Assembly: GCA_003573635.1 (NCBI GenBank) | Contig: QUTJ01031849.1 | Span: 1-43,024 of the forward strand | Length of the DNA stretch: 43,024 nucleotides | DNA from: Goniomonas avonlea | Lineage: Eukaryota > Cryptophyceae > Goniomonadida > Goniomonadaceae | Direction of reading: 5' to 3' | Shown here: positions 12,201-24,200 of the stretch, one piece after another | How the letters are laid out: each line of letters starts with the position of its first letter | Numbering within the stretch: the first letter of the stretch is position 1 | Notes under the pieces: model-generated | Seen by the model: the letters and a program-made list of their open reading frames with translations, nothing else | Databases searched by the model: none | Told to the model about the DNA's origin: nothing | Translations under genes and position numbers: made by a program

Positions 12201-15200
12201 GCCGGGAACACGACTGCCGGCGCCCTCGTGGCCGAGCTCAGCGGGCAGTACGCCCAGACAGTGTATGTCCCCGGCCCGCTGGCGTTCGTGGTGTTCACAA
12301 GCGACGGCACAAAGGAGCACCAAGGCTTCACTGCGATGTATTCCGGTGTGTACCCGCCCAACCCGACCCCGGGCCCGACACCGGCACCGATCATCCCGTT
12401 CCGTTACTGCCGTGGCACGTACAACCTCACTGATCTGTCTGGGTCGCTCTCCGACCAGAGTGGAGCGGACCCGTACATGTCGATGACCAACTGCTCGTGG
12501 CTGATCCAGCCCTACCCCCCCGTGCGGTCGATCATCTTGCAGTTCACTTCGTTCGCCACCGAAGACTTCTTCGACACAGTGACCGTCTACGATGGCCCCA
12601 CTAGCGAGTACGCGAAGTTTGGCGTCTACAGTGGTCACGTGCTCCCCCCGCGCCTGGAGTCCAACGGTGGCGCGATTCTGATCACCTTCGTCTCCGACTT
12701 CACCAAGCAGTACATTGGCTGGAACGCGTCCTGGTCTGTTGCCAACCTCTGCAGTGCCAGCTACGTCGAGTCCACAGACAACTGGGGCCGGATCGTCGAT
12801 GGCAGCGGGACAGGGCTCTACCACCCCAATACCACCTGCCACTGGACCATCGCCCCGGTGGGCGCGACCTCCATCAGGCTCTCGTTCCCCAGCTTCGACC
12901 TGGAGCCGCTCAACGATACCCTCACGGTGTGGGCCGTGAACGACACCTCCGCGGAGCCGCTGCACGTGTTCAGTGGACACACTGCCCCCGCCCCCGTGGT
13001 CGTGAACAGCTCGATGGTGTTGATCCGGTTCCAGAGCGACTTCAACAAGGAGTTCCAGGGCTTCGAGCTGGAGTGGTCTCTCCCGCAGCTCTGCAGCGGA
13101 CTGGTTGTGTTGAACGACACCTCGGGTTTCATTTCTGACGGCAGCGGCCTCGGCAACTACGGGCGCAACGCGAGCTGTATGTGGCTGATCCAGCCGCCTA
13201 ACGCGGCGTTTGTGATCCTCTCCATCACGTACTTCAACACCGAGCAGGGCGCCGATTACCTCCGAATCTACGACGGGAACAACACCAACTCTCGCCTCGA
13301 GGGCAACATGACTGTGTCCACTTACATGACCAACTTCACCGGCCAGGCCAACGCGACAGTCGTGACCAGCTCGTACAGACGGCCGCTCCTGCTCTGGTTC
13401 ACCTCTGACGCCCAGAATCAGCTCGAGGGCTTCAACGCGACGTGGAGCACCATTGGTGTGACCCCTGCCACGCCTGCGCCGACGCCCACCCCCGTCCCGG
13501 TCCTCTGCGGCCTGTGGATGGGCATCCCGCATTACACCGCCGACACCTTCGACTTCGACGACGGGAGCGGCGTTGGTGCTGACTACTGGCCCAACTCAAA
13601 CTGCTCCTGGGTGATCGAGCCTGTCAACATCACGTCCATCACCATCCAGTTCCTCGAGTTCGACATCGAGCCCATCAACGACATGCTGTACATCTACGAC
13701 GGCAACACCTCGACGGCGCCGCTGCTGGCGTCGTACTCGGGCGTCACTGTCCCGAGCATCCAGTCGTACGAGTCCAAGGTTTTGATGATCCACTTCACCT
13801 CCGACGGCAACAAGCAGCGCCCCGGCTGGAAGATCCGCTACTCCGTCCCTACCCTCTGCGGGGGCGCCGTGGTGCCGCTGACCACCGTGTTCGGCGTTTT
13901 CGACGATGGCAGCGGTCCTGGAAACTACCACGCCAACATGAATTGCTCCTGGCTACTGGCGCCGCAGGGCGCCAACGAGATCCGCGTCGTGTTCCTGTAC
14001 TTCAGCACCGAGTACCAGTACGACCCCGTCACCTTTTACACTGGTGGCACGACCGAGGGCGCCATCGCTGGCACGTTCAGCGGTCAGACCGTCCCGGCGC
14101 CGTTCGTGGTGAGCAACTCGTCTCTGCTTGTGACGTTCTCGTCGGACGCCACCAAGGAGTACGCTGGTTTCCAGGCCCAGTTCTACTCACCGTCTATCTG
14201 CAACGGCACGCTCGTCCTGACTGAAGCCGCATATAGCTTCGACGACGGCAGCGGGCCTGGCGACTACCACCCGAGCGCAAACTGTATCTGGGTCATAAAG
14301 CCGCCGGGCGCTCTCTCGATCGCCCTCAGCTTCTCATCGTTCACCTTGGATCCCAGCGACTCGCTCAAAATCTTTGACGGTGACAGCACGAACGCGCCCC
14401 TCGTTGCCACTCTGACCGGCAACACCGGCGCCAACATCACGAGCTCGGGCGGGGCCCTGACGGCGTGGTTCCAGTCAGACGCCACTAACGCCGCCGCTGG
14501 TTTCACTGCGGAGTACACTCTACCGCAGCTGTGCTCGGGCCTGGTCACTCTCACAGGGCCGATTGGCAGTTTCAAGGACGGGAGCCTGTCTGGCAACTAC
14601 CACCGCAACGCCAACTGCATGTGGCTCATTTCGCCGCCCGGGGCGTCGTCGGTGAGTTTGACCTTTGCTGACTTTGCCACGGAGGCTACGCTGGACACCG
14701 TTAAGGTCTACGACGGTAACGTCACCACTGCTCCGCTCTTGGATACAATCAGCGGAGTGAAACCCGGGGCGTACGGTCCGATCGCGTCCACCCAGGGCTC
14801 TATGCTAGTCTGGTTCACATCCAACTACGCCATCAACGCGGCTGGTTTCACCGCGCACTACGACATGCCGGGGCTCTGCGCGCCGTACACAGCCCTGAAC
14901 AACATCACAGGTTTCCTGACTGACGGGAGCGGCGTGAACAAGTACCCGGGCTCTGCAGACTGCACCTGGCTCATCGACCTGTCAGGCATCAGCGACAATC
15001 TGACCATCACGCTGAACTTTGTGTCTTTCGACCTGCAGCCGATCCACGACTACGTCAAGATCTACGCCGGCAACACCACCAACGCGCCGCTGCTGGCGAC
15101 CCTCTCCGGGCACCTGGACGGTCAATACGTCCCGACGACGACCGCGGGCAACACCTCAACTCCGCCCACCACCACGACAGCGGCATCCACCGCCACCAGC

Positions 15201-18200
15201 CCGCTCACCACGACCAGCGCCGGCCCGACCACCACGCCGCTGCCGACCACCTTGAGTCCTTTCCATACGACGTATGCGTCGCCGAACCCATACATGCTTG
15301 TTGTGTTCCACTCTGACGCAACCACCGAGTTCATTGGGTTCTCTGCGACCTACCAGGGCCACTTCCCCTTCGTCCCTCCCCCCCCGCCGCCGCCGCCGTT
15401 TGCCTTCTGCCGCGGCCCTACAACCCTGACCGACAGCTCAACGACCTTCTCCGTGGGGCAGTTCCACGACGGGAGCAGCAACCTGAACTATCTCAACCTC
15501 ACCAACTGCAGCTGGTTCATCGGGATCGGGGACGGCGGGCTCGGCAAGATCGAGCTCACGTTTGATCAGTTCGACACCGAGTTCATGTACGATGTTGTTC
15601 GTGTCTACGACGGCAACTCCACGACGTCTCCCCTTCTGGGCGCCTTCAGCGGCTCTGTCCTCCCGCCTCCGATCCTCACGCTCAACGGCGCTCTCCTGAT
15701 CACGTTCCTCTCCGACGAAACGAAAGAACGAGGCGGTTTCGTCATCAACTACACCACCAGCCTCTTCTGCGACGGGCAGAACGCGCTGTCTGGGGGCTCA
15801 GGCTGGTTTTCCGACAACAGTGGAACGCAGACGTACCGCCCGGGGTCATCGTGCGCCTGGCCGATTCAACCTGTTCCGTACTCTGTGCCCGCCCCTCTAT
15901 ATATAACCTTCACAGAGTTCGACACCGAGCTGGACTACGACATTGTGAACATATACGCCGGTCTGACCACTGCAGACACGCTGTTAGGCAGCTACTCTGG
16001 GCAGCTCGCTGTCCCTTTCACCGTCACTTCGGCCGTCACGACCCTCCTCGTGAACTTCACGTCCGACGCTCGCAAGGAGCGGCCTGGGTTCAGAGCGTAC
16101 TACTCCTTCCCTCGCTGCAACGCCACCGTTACTTCCACCGACGCGAGCGGAACGATCAGCGACGGGTCCGCAGACTGGAACTACGAGGCCGGTCAGGATT
16201 GCACCTGGGTGATGACTCCGCCGGCCGGCGGCGTGGTCCAGCTGACGTTCCTGTCCTTCTGGCTGGCGTCCACCGACTCAGTCCGGGTCTACGACGGCCC
16301 GACCACGAGCGATCAGCTTCTGATCACTCTATCTGGCCCCGACGTGCCGCCGCCCGTGTACTCGCTGTGGAAGTCCATGACTGTGCGGTTCCGGTCCTCG
16401 GCCGCCTCTACCATGGGTCCTGGGTTCGAGGCCTCCTATCTTGGGGTGGCCGTCGACCGCTGCACGAACGCGTCAGTCACGACGTACGCGGTCGACTCGT
16501 ACACGTTCTCTGACCAGAGTGGGCCGTACCATTACGACCACCTCCAGATCTGCACCTGGATCCTGGCTCCGCCCACCAATGGCGTTGTCCGTCTCACGTT
16601 TTCCGAGTTCCGTCTCGGTGCCGGCGACTCTGTGAAAGTCTACGACGACACGACGACCAACGCAGCGCTGCTTGCCACCCTGACAGGCACGTCACTGCCC
16701 GCTCCCGTGACCTCCAACTCTCGCTGGATGACCGTTGTGTTCAACACCGACGCCGCCGGTCGTGACCAGGGCTTCACGGCCTCCTTCACGACCCTGCCCG
16801 TCGCCCACTGCAGCGGCGGCCCTGTGCTGCTGGAGACTGACTCCGGGACCGTGTCCGACGGGAGCGGCCCGTATGACCACTCCTTCAACCAGCTATGCTC
16901 GTGGATCATTGCGCCGCCGTCGGGCGGGGTGGTGGGCATCTCGTTCACCGAGTTCGGGCTGGGCGCCGGCGACACCTTGACCATCTACAACGGGCAGACC
17001 ACGGCCGAGCCGGTGTTGATGGCGCTCACCTCCGCGTCGAGCCTGCCAACGGCGAACCACTCGCTCAGCTCCCGCGTGCTCGTGGTGTTCACAACCGACG
17101 GCACCGGCCGCAGCTCCGGCTTCAACCTGACCTACGCGTCGGTGTCGGTGGCCCGGTGCTCTGGCGACCGGACGTTGACCGCGAACTCCGGCAACGTGTC
17201 AGACAACAGTTCGCCGTACTACTATGCTTTCAACCTCACCTGCGGGTGGCTGATCGCTCCGACCACGCAGGGCGTCGTCACCCTCACGTTTTCGATGGTG
17301 GACTTGCACGCGTTCGACAACATCACCGTGTACGATGGTTACTCAACCGCGCACCCGGCGCTCCTAGAGTTGCGCGGTCAGACCACGACCATTCCCGCAG
17401 CTGTCACCTCCAACAGCCGTATGGTCCTCGTCGTGTTCCAAACGGACGAGTCGCTCCGAAGCACCGGGTTCGTACTGAGCTACACGACCACGGCTGTCTC
17501 GCGCTGCAGTGGCGTGACCACTCTGAACACTCTCAACACAGGCAGCATCACGGATGGCAGCGGAGCGTACTACTACAACTACAACACCACCTGCACCTGG
17601 ATCGTCACCCCACCGCTCGGCGGAGTCGTAAACCTGACCCTCCACACCTATTCGATCGCCTCCGGCGACAGCTTCGTCTTCTATGACGGCGAGACGACAA
17701 CCTCGCCACTGCTCGCCACGCTCACTGGCTCCGGCGTCGAGACCAACGTCGTCTCCAACTGGAAGTCGCTCACAATTGTCCTCCAAGCGCGCAGCGCTCT
17801 CGTGGCGGGAGGGTTCACGTCGACGTATGCTGCCATTTCTGTCCCTCGCTGCAGCGGCCAGGTGTCTGCGACCTCAGACACCGGGCTCATCACCGATGGC
17901 TCCGGAGCCTACCACTACGATCGCTCGCAGCGGTGCGAGTGGAACATCCGCCCCGCGACCCCCGGCGTTGTCCAGCTCACGTTCAGCCAGTTTGGACTCG
18001 AGTCGGGCGACAACGTCACCATCTATGACGGCTTCTCCACGTCGCACCCGCAGCTCGCCCAGCTCCTGGGCCAGTCCGCTGCCAACAAGGACTCGACCGT
18101 CTTCAGCGTTGGCCTGCTCAACCCAGCGTCTCCCACAGCAGCCACTGCAGGAACTGCCACCGCCACTGGGTCCAAGTTCATCGGGGTGGAGACGCTCTCC

Positions 18201-21200
18201 GCGGCTGTCCTGGCAGGCGCAACGGCGCCGGCCTTCAGCGTCAAGACGGCCGCCGAGTCGTCGACCACGCAGAGTGGCGCCAACGTTCTCACCTTCTCGA
18301 TTCAGCCCAACTATCCGCTAGTTGCGGGCGACGTCGTGACGCTCGGCAACCTGCTGAACGCGCAGACGGCCGACGCGCCGCAGCTGGCGGTCACAGGCTC
18401 CGGTGCTGCCGTGTTTGGGTCCACTGGCGCCTGGCTGAACGCCGGCACGCTGACGCTCACTGTGGCGTCGGGGCAGACCATCTCGTCTGTCAGCGCGACG
18501 TCGTTCTCAATCGAGCTGCAGAACAACGCCGCTGCCCAGACAGCCGTGTTGCCGACAATCGCGGCGTCCGGCTCGCTGGCGATCGCCTCTGGCAACATGG
18601 TCGGGACCGTTTTGGGCGCTGCCGACGCCGTGCCCACTTGGGCGACCAAGATCGCGCTCCAGAGCTCCACCAGGGCCTCTGGCTTCAACACCTTGACGTT
18701 CCAGTTCAAGCCCAGCCGCCCTCTGGTTGCTGGGTCAAAGGTGACTGTGACGGGTTTGACAGGCACCGGCACTCCCGACACGGCCGCGATTCCCGTTTCG
18801 GGTCCGTCCGCAGCCATTTTCGGCTCCTCAGGGGCGTGGCTCGCGGCAGGCTCTCTGGCGCTCACGGTCGGTGCTGGACGGACCGTCTCCGACACGGCGA
18901 CCACGACGATTGATCTCACTGTGATCAACCCCTCTGCGGCCCAGGCCGCCGTGACGGCTTCCATTTCCGCCTCGGGCACGCGGCCGATTGCCGCAGTCGC
19001 CATGACAAACACTGTTCTCAGCGCGGACGGCATCCAACCTGCCGGCTGGACCGCGCTGTCCAACGCGCAGTCGGGTCTGCTGGAGATGAACGCTGCCACG
19101 ACGCTGTCGTTCACCATCCACCCGACTGCTCCGCTGCTCCCTGGCGCTGTTGTGACCGTCGCCGGGCTCACTGGCACCCAGACGGCTGACGGCGTCCTCG
19201 CTGTGACCGGAACTGGTGCCAGCATCTTTGGCAGCACTGGTGCATGGACCAAGACGCCGGGCGAGATGAGGCTGACCGTTGCGGCAAGCGCCGTCGTCCC
19301 GAGCAGCTCCGCAACAGCCTTTGAGTTCATCGTAATCGCGCCGTCCGCTGCGCAGACTGCTGTGACGCCCACTTGCCAAGCTTCCGGCTCTCGCCCCATC
19401 GCCAGTCTGCCCATGGGGACAGCCGTGTTGATCACCAGCGTCGCGCCGACAGCCACCTGGACGACCCTCACCAACGCTGAGAGCTCCGCGGTCGCGGGCG
19501 GTGTGAACACGCTCACGTTCACGCTCAAGCCGAGCGCGAACATCCCTGGCGGTGACAAGGTGACTCTGTCGGTGCTTACCGGGACCCAGACGGACGACAA
19601 CGCGCAGATGCCTGTGTCCGGCTCTGGCGCCTGGAGGTTCGGCAGCACCGGTGTCTGGTCTAAGACCGCGGGCACTCTGGTGCTGACCGTGTCCGCGCCG
19701 CTGCTGGTCCCTGCTGCCTCTGACACGGTTGTCGCCATCACTGTTGTGAACGCGCTGTCTGGGGCGGCCGTGAGGCCCAAGGCAGAGGTGTCCGGGTTTC
19801 TACCCATCGCCGCGGCCACGGCGAGCGTCGATGTCCTAGCCGCCGGCACGGCGCAGACGTTCGTCTGGCGCAACAAGACGGTTTCTGAGAACGTGACCGT
19901 CGCGGGCAGCACCAACTACATCTCGTTCAGTATCCAGCCGAACCTCCGGGTCGGACCGTGGGGCGACACCGTCGTGACGATCTCCAACCTCGTTGGGACA
20001 CAGACGCCGGACAACGCTGCGCTGCCCGTCATCGGCCCCAGTGCTTCCATCTTTGGGGGGACCGCCGCATGGACCAACGCCGGCGTGCTCAAGCTCACGC
20101 TACGGCCGGGTGCCTTCCTCAGTAACACCTCTGACACCGTGTTCCGTGTTGCTCTGGCAAACCCCGCCGCTGCCCAGACCGCTGTGGCACCGACCATCTC
20201 TGCGTCAAGCGTCAACCCGGTCATTGCAGCGGCCATGGCTCCCACCATCCTCGCTGCGGGGACTCCACAGACAGGGGCGTTGACGCTCAACACGCTCAGC
20301 GAGTCCTCGACTGTGCAAGGCGCGTACAACACTCTCAACTTCAAGTTCACCTTCGACGGCGAAATCAAGTCTGGCGGGACCATCAAAATCTCGAACCTCG
20401 CTGGTTCGCTCACGCCTGCCAACACCGCATTCCCCATTGCGGGCGCAGCGCAGTATCACCTCGGCAGCACTGGAGTCTTTGCTAGCGACGCGCTCACCCT
20501 CACGGTCCAACCGGGCAAGACGATCGCTGCTGCCCACGACATTGAGGTCATCATCGTGTTGACCAACCCCCTCGCATCGCAGACAGCCGTCACGCCGTCC
20601 ATCTCAGCCACTGGCAGTCGCCCCTTGGCTGCGACTGCCGCTGCCGCTGCAGTCCTCGGCGCCGCCACTGCCGCCACCGCGACGTTCACCGTGAAGAAGA
20701 ACTCCGAGTCGACCAACACGCTGACTGCATTCAACACGCTGCAGTTCAGCATGCAGCCCAGCTCGGCGCTGACGGCCGGCGCCCGTGTGACGATTGCCAA
20801 CTTGGTTAACACGCTGACGGTGGACAACGCGATGCTGACGGTGAGCGGCGCTGGCGCCGCTGTGTTCGGGCGCACGGGCGCTTGGCTCAATGCTGGGTCT
20901 CTCACTCTCACGGTCGCGACGGGCCAGACTGTGCCGACCGGTTCGCCGACGACCATCAGCATCGTTGTCGTGAACCCGTCGGCCTCCCAGGCTGCGAAGG
21001 TGCCGACCATCGCTGCGACTGGCTCGGTGCCAATCGCTTCCAGTGCCATGACGACAGGGGTGATCGCGGCAGACGGAGTGCCGTCCGTGACCTGGACGAC
21101 GAAAGCCAACGCCGAGTCCAGCGCGGTTGCCGGGCTGCACAGCGACCATACGTTCACATTCCAGCCTACCACTGCGCTCGTTGCTGGCGACGTCGTTGTC

Positions 21201-24200
21201 ATCACTGGGTTGGCGCTGTCGCTGACGCCCAGCAACGCGGCCTTGAGCGTCACTGGCGCGGGTGCCTCCGTGTTCGGTGGCCAGGCAGCCTGGACCAACG
21301 CAGGCCGGCTCCAGCTCACAGTTGCGCCCTCGAAGTCCGTGCCGGTCGGCTCCGACACCGTTGTCACGATTCGTTTGACCAACCCGGAGACCACTCAGGC
21401 GGGTGCCATCCCGAAGATCTCGGCGTCAGGGTCGACAGCGATTGTTCCTGCCGACTTGACTACCAGCGTCCTGACGGGCGCAACGCCTGCTGCTGGCAAC
21501 TCGTGGACGGTGAAGACCGATTCCGAGTCCTCAACCATTCCAGGCGCCCTGAACACTCTGTCGTTCTCCATCCAACCCACCGCTGCACTCTCCCCCGGCG
21601 ATCTGGTCTCTGTCACTCTCCTGTCAGGGACAACAACTGCGACCAACTCGCAGCTGCCTGTCACGGACAGCGGTGTCTTTGGCGGCACAGGCGCCTGGGT
21701 GGGCTCGGGCTCGCTGACCTTGACGGTCGCGTCTGGCCAGACAGTCCCGACCGGTGCGCCTACCGCCTTTTCCATTGTTGTGGTCAACCCTGGAACCAGC
21801 CAAACGGCCGTGACTCCAAAGGTGGCGTGCATGGGATCTGTGTCCATCGCAGCCACCGCAATGGATTCCGCGATTTTGGGTGCCGGAGGGACCGCGCCGG
21901 CGTCGTTTGTCACTAAAGTGGTCGCGGAGAGCTCAAAGGTCCGGGGCGGGTTCAACACCTTGACCTTCACCCTCAAGCCCAGTGTCGCTCTTGCAGCCGT
22001 TCCCGCCGTCAGCAACCACGACATCACCATCGCTGGCCTGACAGGCACCCAGCTCGCCTCAAACGCTGCGCAGCCTCTTGGGCCTGGCGGTGGTCCGGCT
22101 GAGTTTGGGGGAACTGGCAACTGGAACAAAGACACTGGCACCTTGATCCTCACTGTCCTCAATGGGCAAGCGGTCTCCAATCTCGCCGACACTGTGGTCG
22201 AGCTGGTTGTGACCAATTCGCTGACCCCCCAGACCGCCGTCACGCCCACGATCTCCAACGCGGGCACCACCACCATTGCCTCGGCTGCCATGTCCGGAAC
22301 CGTCCTCAGCGCTGCTTACTACCAGTTCGCGTCTCTCACAACCACGCTCAACGCCGAGTCATCCACGGTGCAGGGCGCAACCAACACCCTGAGCTTCACG
22401 ATTCAGCCCAGCGTCGCCATGACCGCCGGCTCCACGCTGACGATCTCCGGACTCTCCGGGACCCAAACGGCCAATAACGCCGCTCTTGCCGTTGGTGGCA
22501 CTGCCGCCGCCCTCTTCGGTTCGGCCGGTGTCTGGACCAACGCGGGCACGATGGTTCTCACAGCGACGTCCACTGTCGCCGCAGCCAAGACAGACTTCTC
22601 CTTCGTTGTCACCAATCCGCTCAGCTCGCAGCCTGCGGTGACCCCCACCATCCAGCTGGGAGGGTCCGCTCCCACGCTGGCCGTTTCGATGTCGGATGCT
22701 GTCCTTGGGGCGGCCGACTTGGCCCCGGCTGTGTGGCAGACGCGTGACGTCGGCGAGAGCTCGACTGCCAACGGAGCGCTCAACACCCTCACGTTTACGA
22801 TCAAGCCCAGTCGCGCCCTGGTGGCCGGCAGCGTTGTCACCATCGGAGCGCTGATAGGCTCGCCGACGGACGACAGCACGCACCTCAAGGTTGGCGGGGC
22901 CGGGTCGCACCTGTTTGGCTGGTCGGGCGTGTGGTCGAAGGCCGGCGGCACGCTTAAGCTCACTGTGGGCCCGCAGAAGACCCTCCCGGTCTCGGACACT
23001 GTCATCACTGTCGTGCTCCGCAATCCGTTCACAGCCCTGGGCGCTGCCGTGACGCCGACACTCGCTGCCAGCGGGACGCTCTCCGTTGCTTCCTTGGCCT
23101 GTACCGCGTCGGTTCTCGGGGGAGGAGCCAACCCAACGGCGCTGTTCACGACCAAGACCTTCGCCGAAAGCTCCACGACCGCTGGCGCTCTCAACACGCT
23201 GACCTTTGTGATCCAGCCTGACAACGCCCTGGCTGCTGGGACCCAGATCACCATTGGTGGGCTCACCGGCACAGCGCTCCCTAGCAGTGCCGTGCGCCAG
23301 GTCGGCGGCGCGGCAGCCGCGCTCTTTGGCTCCACTGGGGTCTGGCTCAACGCGGGCTCGCTCACGCTGACCGTGGCGACCGGCCAGACTGTGCCGACGG
23401 GCTCCACGTCAACGGTCACGCTGGAGGTGACCAATCCGGCAGCCTCGCAGACGGCCGTCACGCCCGATATCTCTGCGTACGGCGCGGTCCCCATCGCCAC
23501 CATCGCGATGGTTGCCGCGAGCACCACCATCCTGGGCGCTGGAACCGCCCAGACCGCGACCTTCACAGTGAAGACTAATTCCGAGAGCTCGACGGTCCAC
23601 GGCCAGTCCAACACGCTCACGTTCAACTTCCAGCCAAGCGCAGCCATGGCGCCCTACGATGTGATCACCATCTCCAACCTTGGTAACACGCTCACGGCAG
23701 ACGCCACGCTCACCTTGGGCGGCGCCGACGCTGCCGTTTTTGGGTCCACTGGCGCTTGGACCAACACCGGCACGCTGCGACTCGCCGTGGCTGCTGGGCA
23801 GAGCGTGTCAAGTGCAGCTCCCACTGTCATTTCGTTTGTCATCGTCAACCCGCTCACAACCATCGCGGGTCAGATCCCGAACATCGTCGCGCTCGGAACC
23901 GTGCCGATCGCGGAGGTCGCGATGTCCACCGCTGTGCTTGCGACCGGCGTGGCTCCGACCAACACCTGGGCCATCTCGGTCGACACCGAGAGCACCACTG
24001 ACAACGGGCGGCCTAACACCATCACTCTGAGCATCAAGCCGACCACAGCGCTCGCTGCTGGCGATAAGGTGACTCTGAACGGCCTCACAGGTTCCCAGAC
24101 TGTTGACAATGCCGCCCTTGGCCTCTCAGGCGCCGAAGCTGCCGTATTCGGGAGCACAGGCGCTTGGACCAAGAACACTGGAACGTTGGTGATGACTGTG

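Noticed and set aside
9039-13532. A 1,497-codon open frame on the - strand, and shorter in-register ones at 225-1157, 1293-2528 and 6060-7052
   Set aside because: It is the exact codon-register complement of the CUB array. Its translation is a low-complexity periodic mirror of the CUB repeats with no recognisable domain, and it exists only because rare Leu/Ser codons are avoided in the sense gene.
15894-15909. TATA-box-like string CTATATATAACC
   Set aside because: It encodes LYIT of CUB45, just before FTEFDTE, in the main frame. No transcription start or separate gene is indicated.
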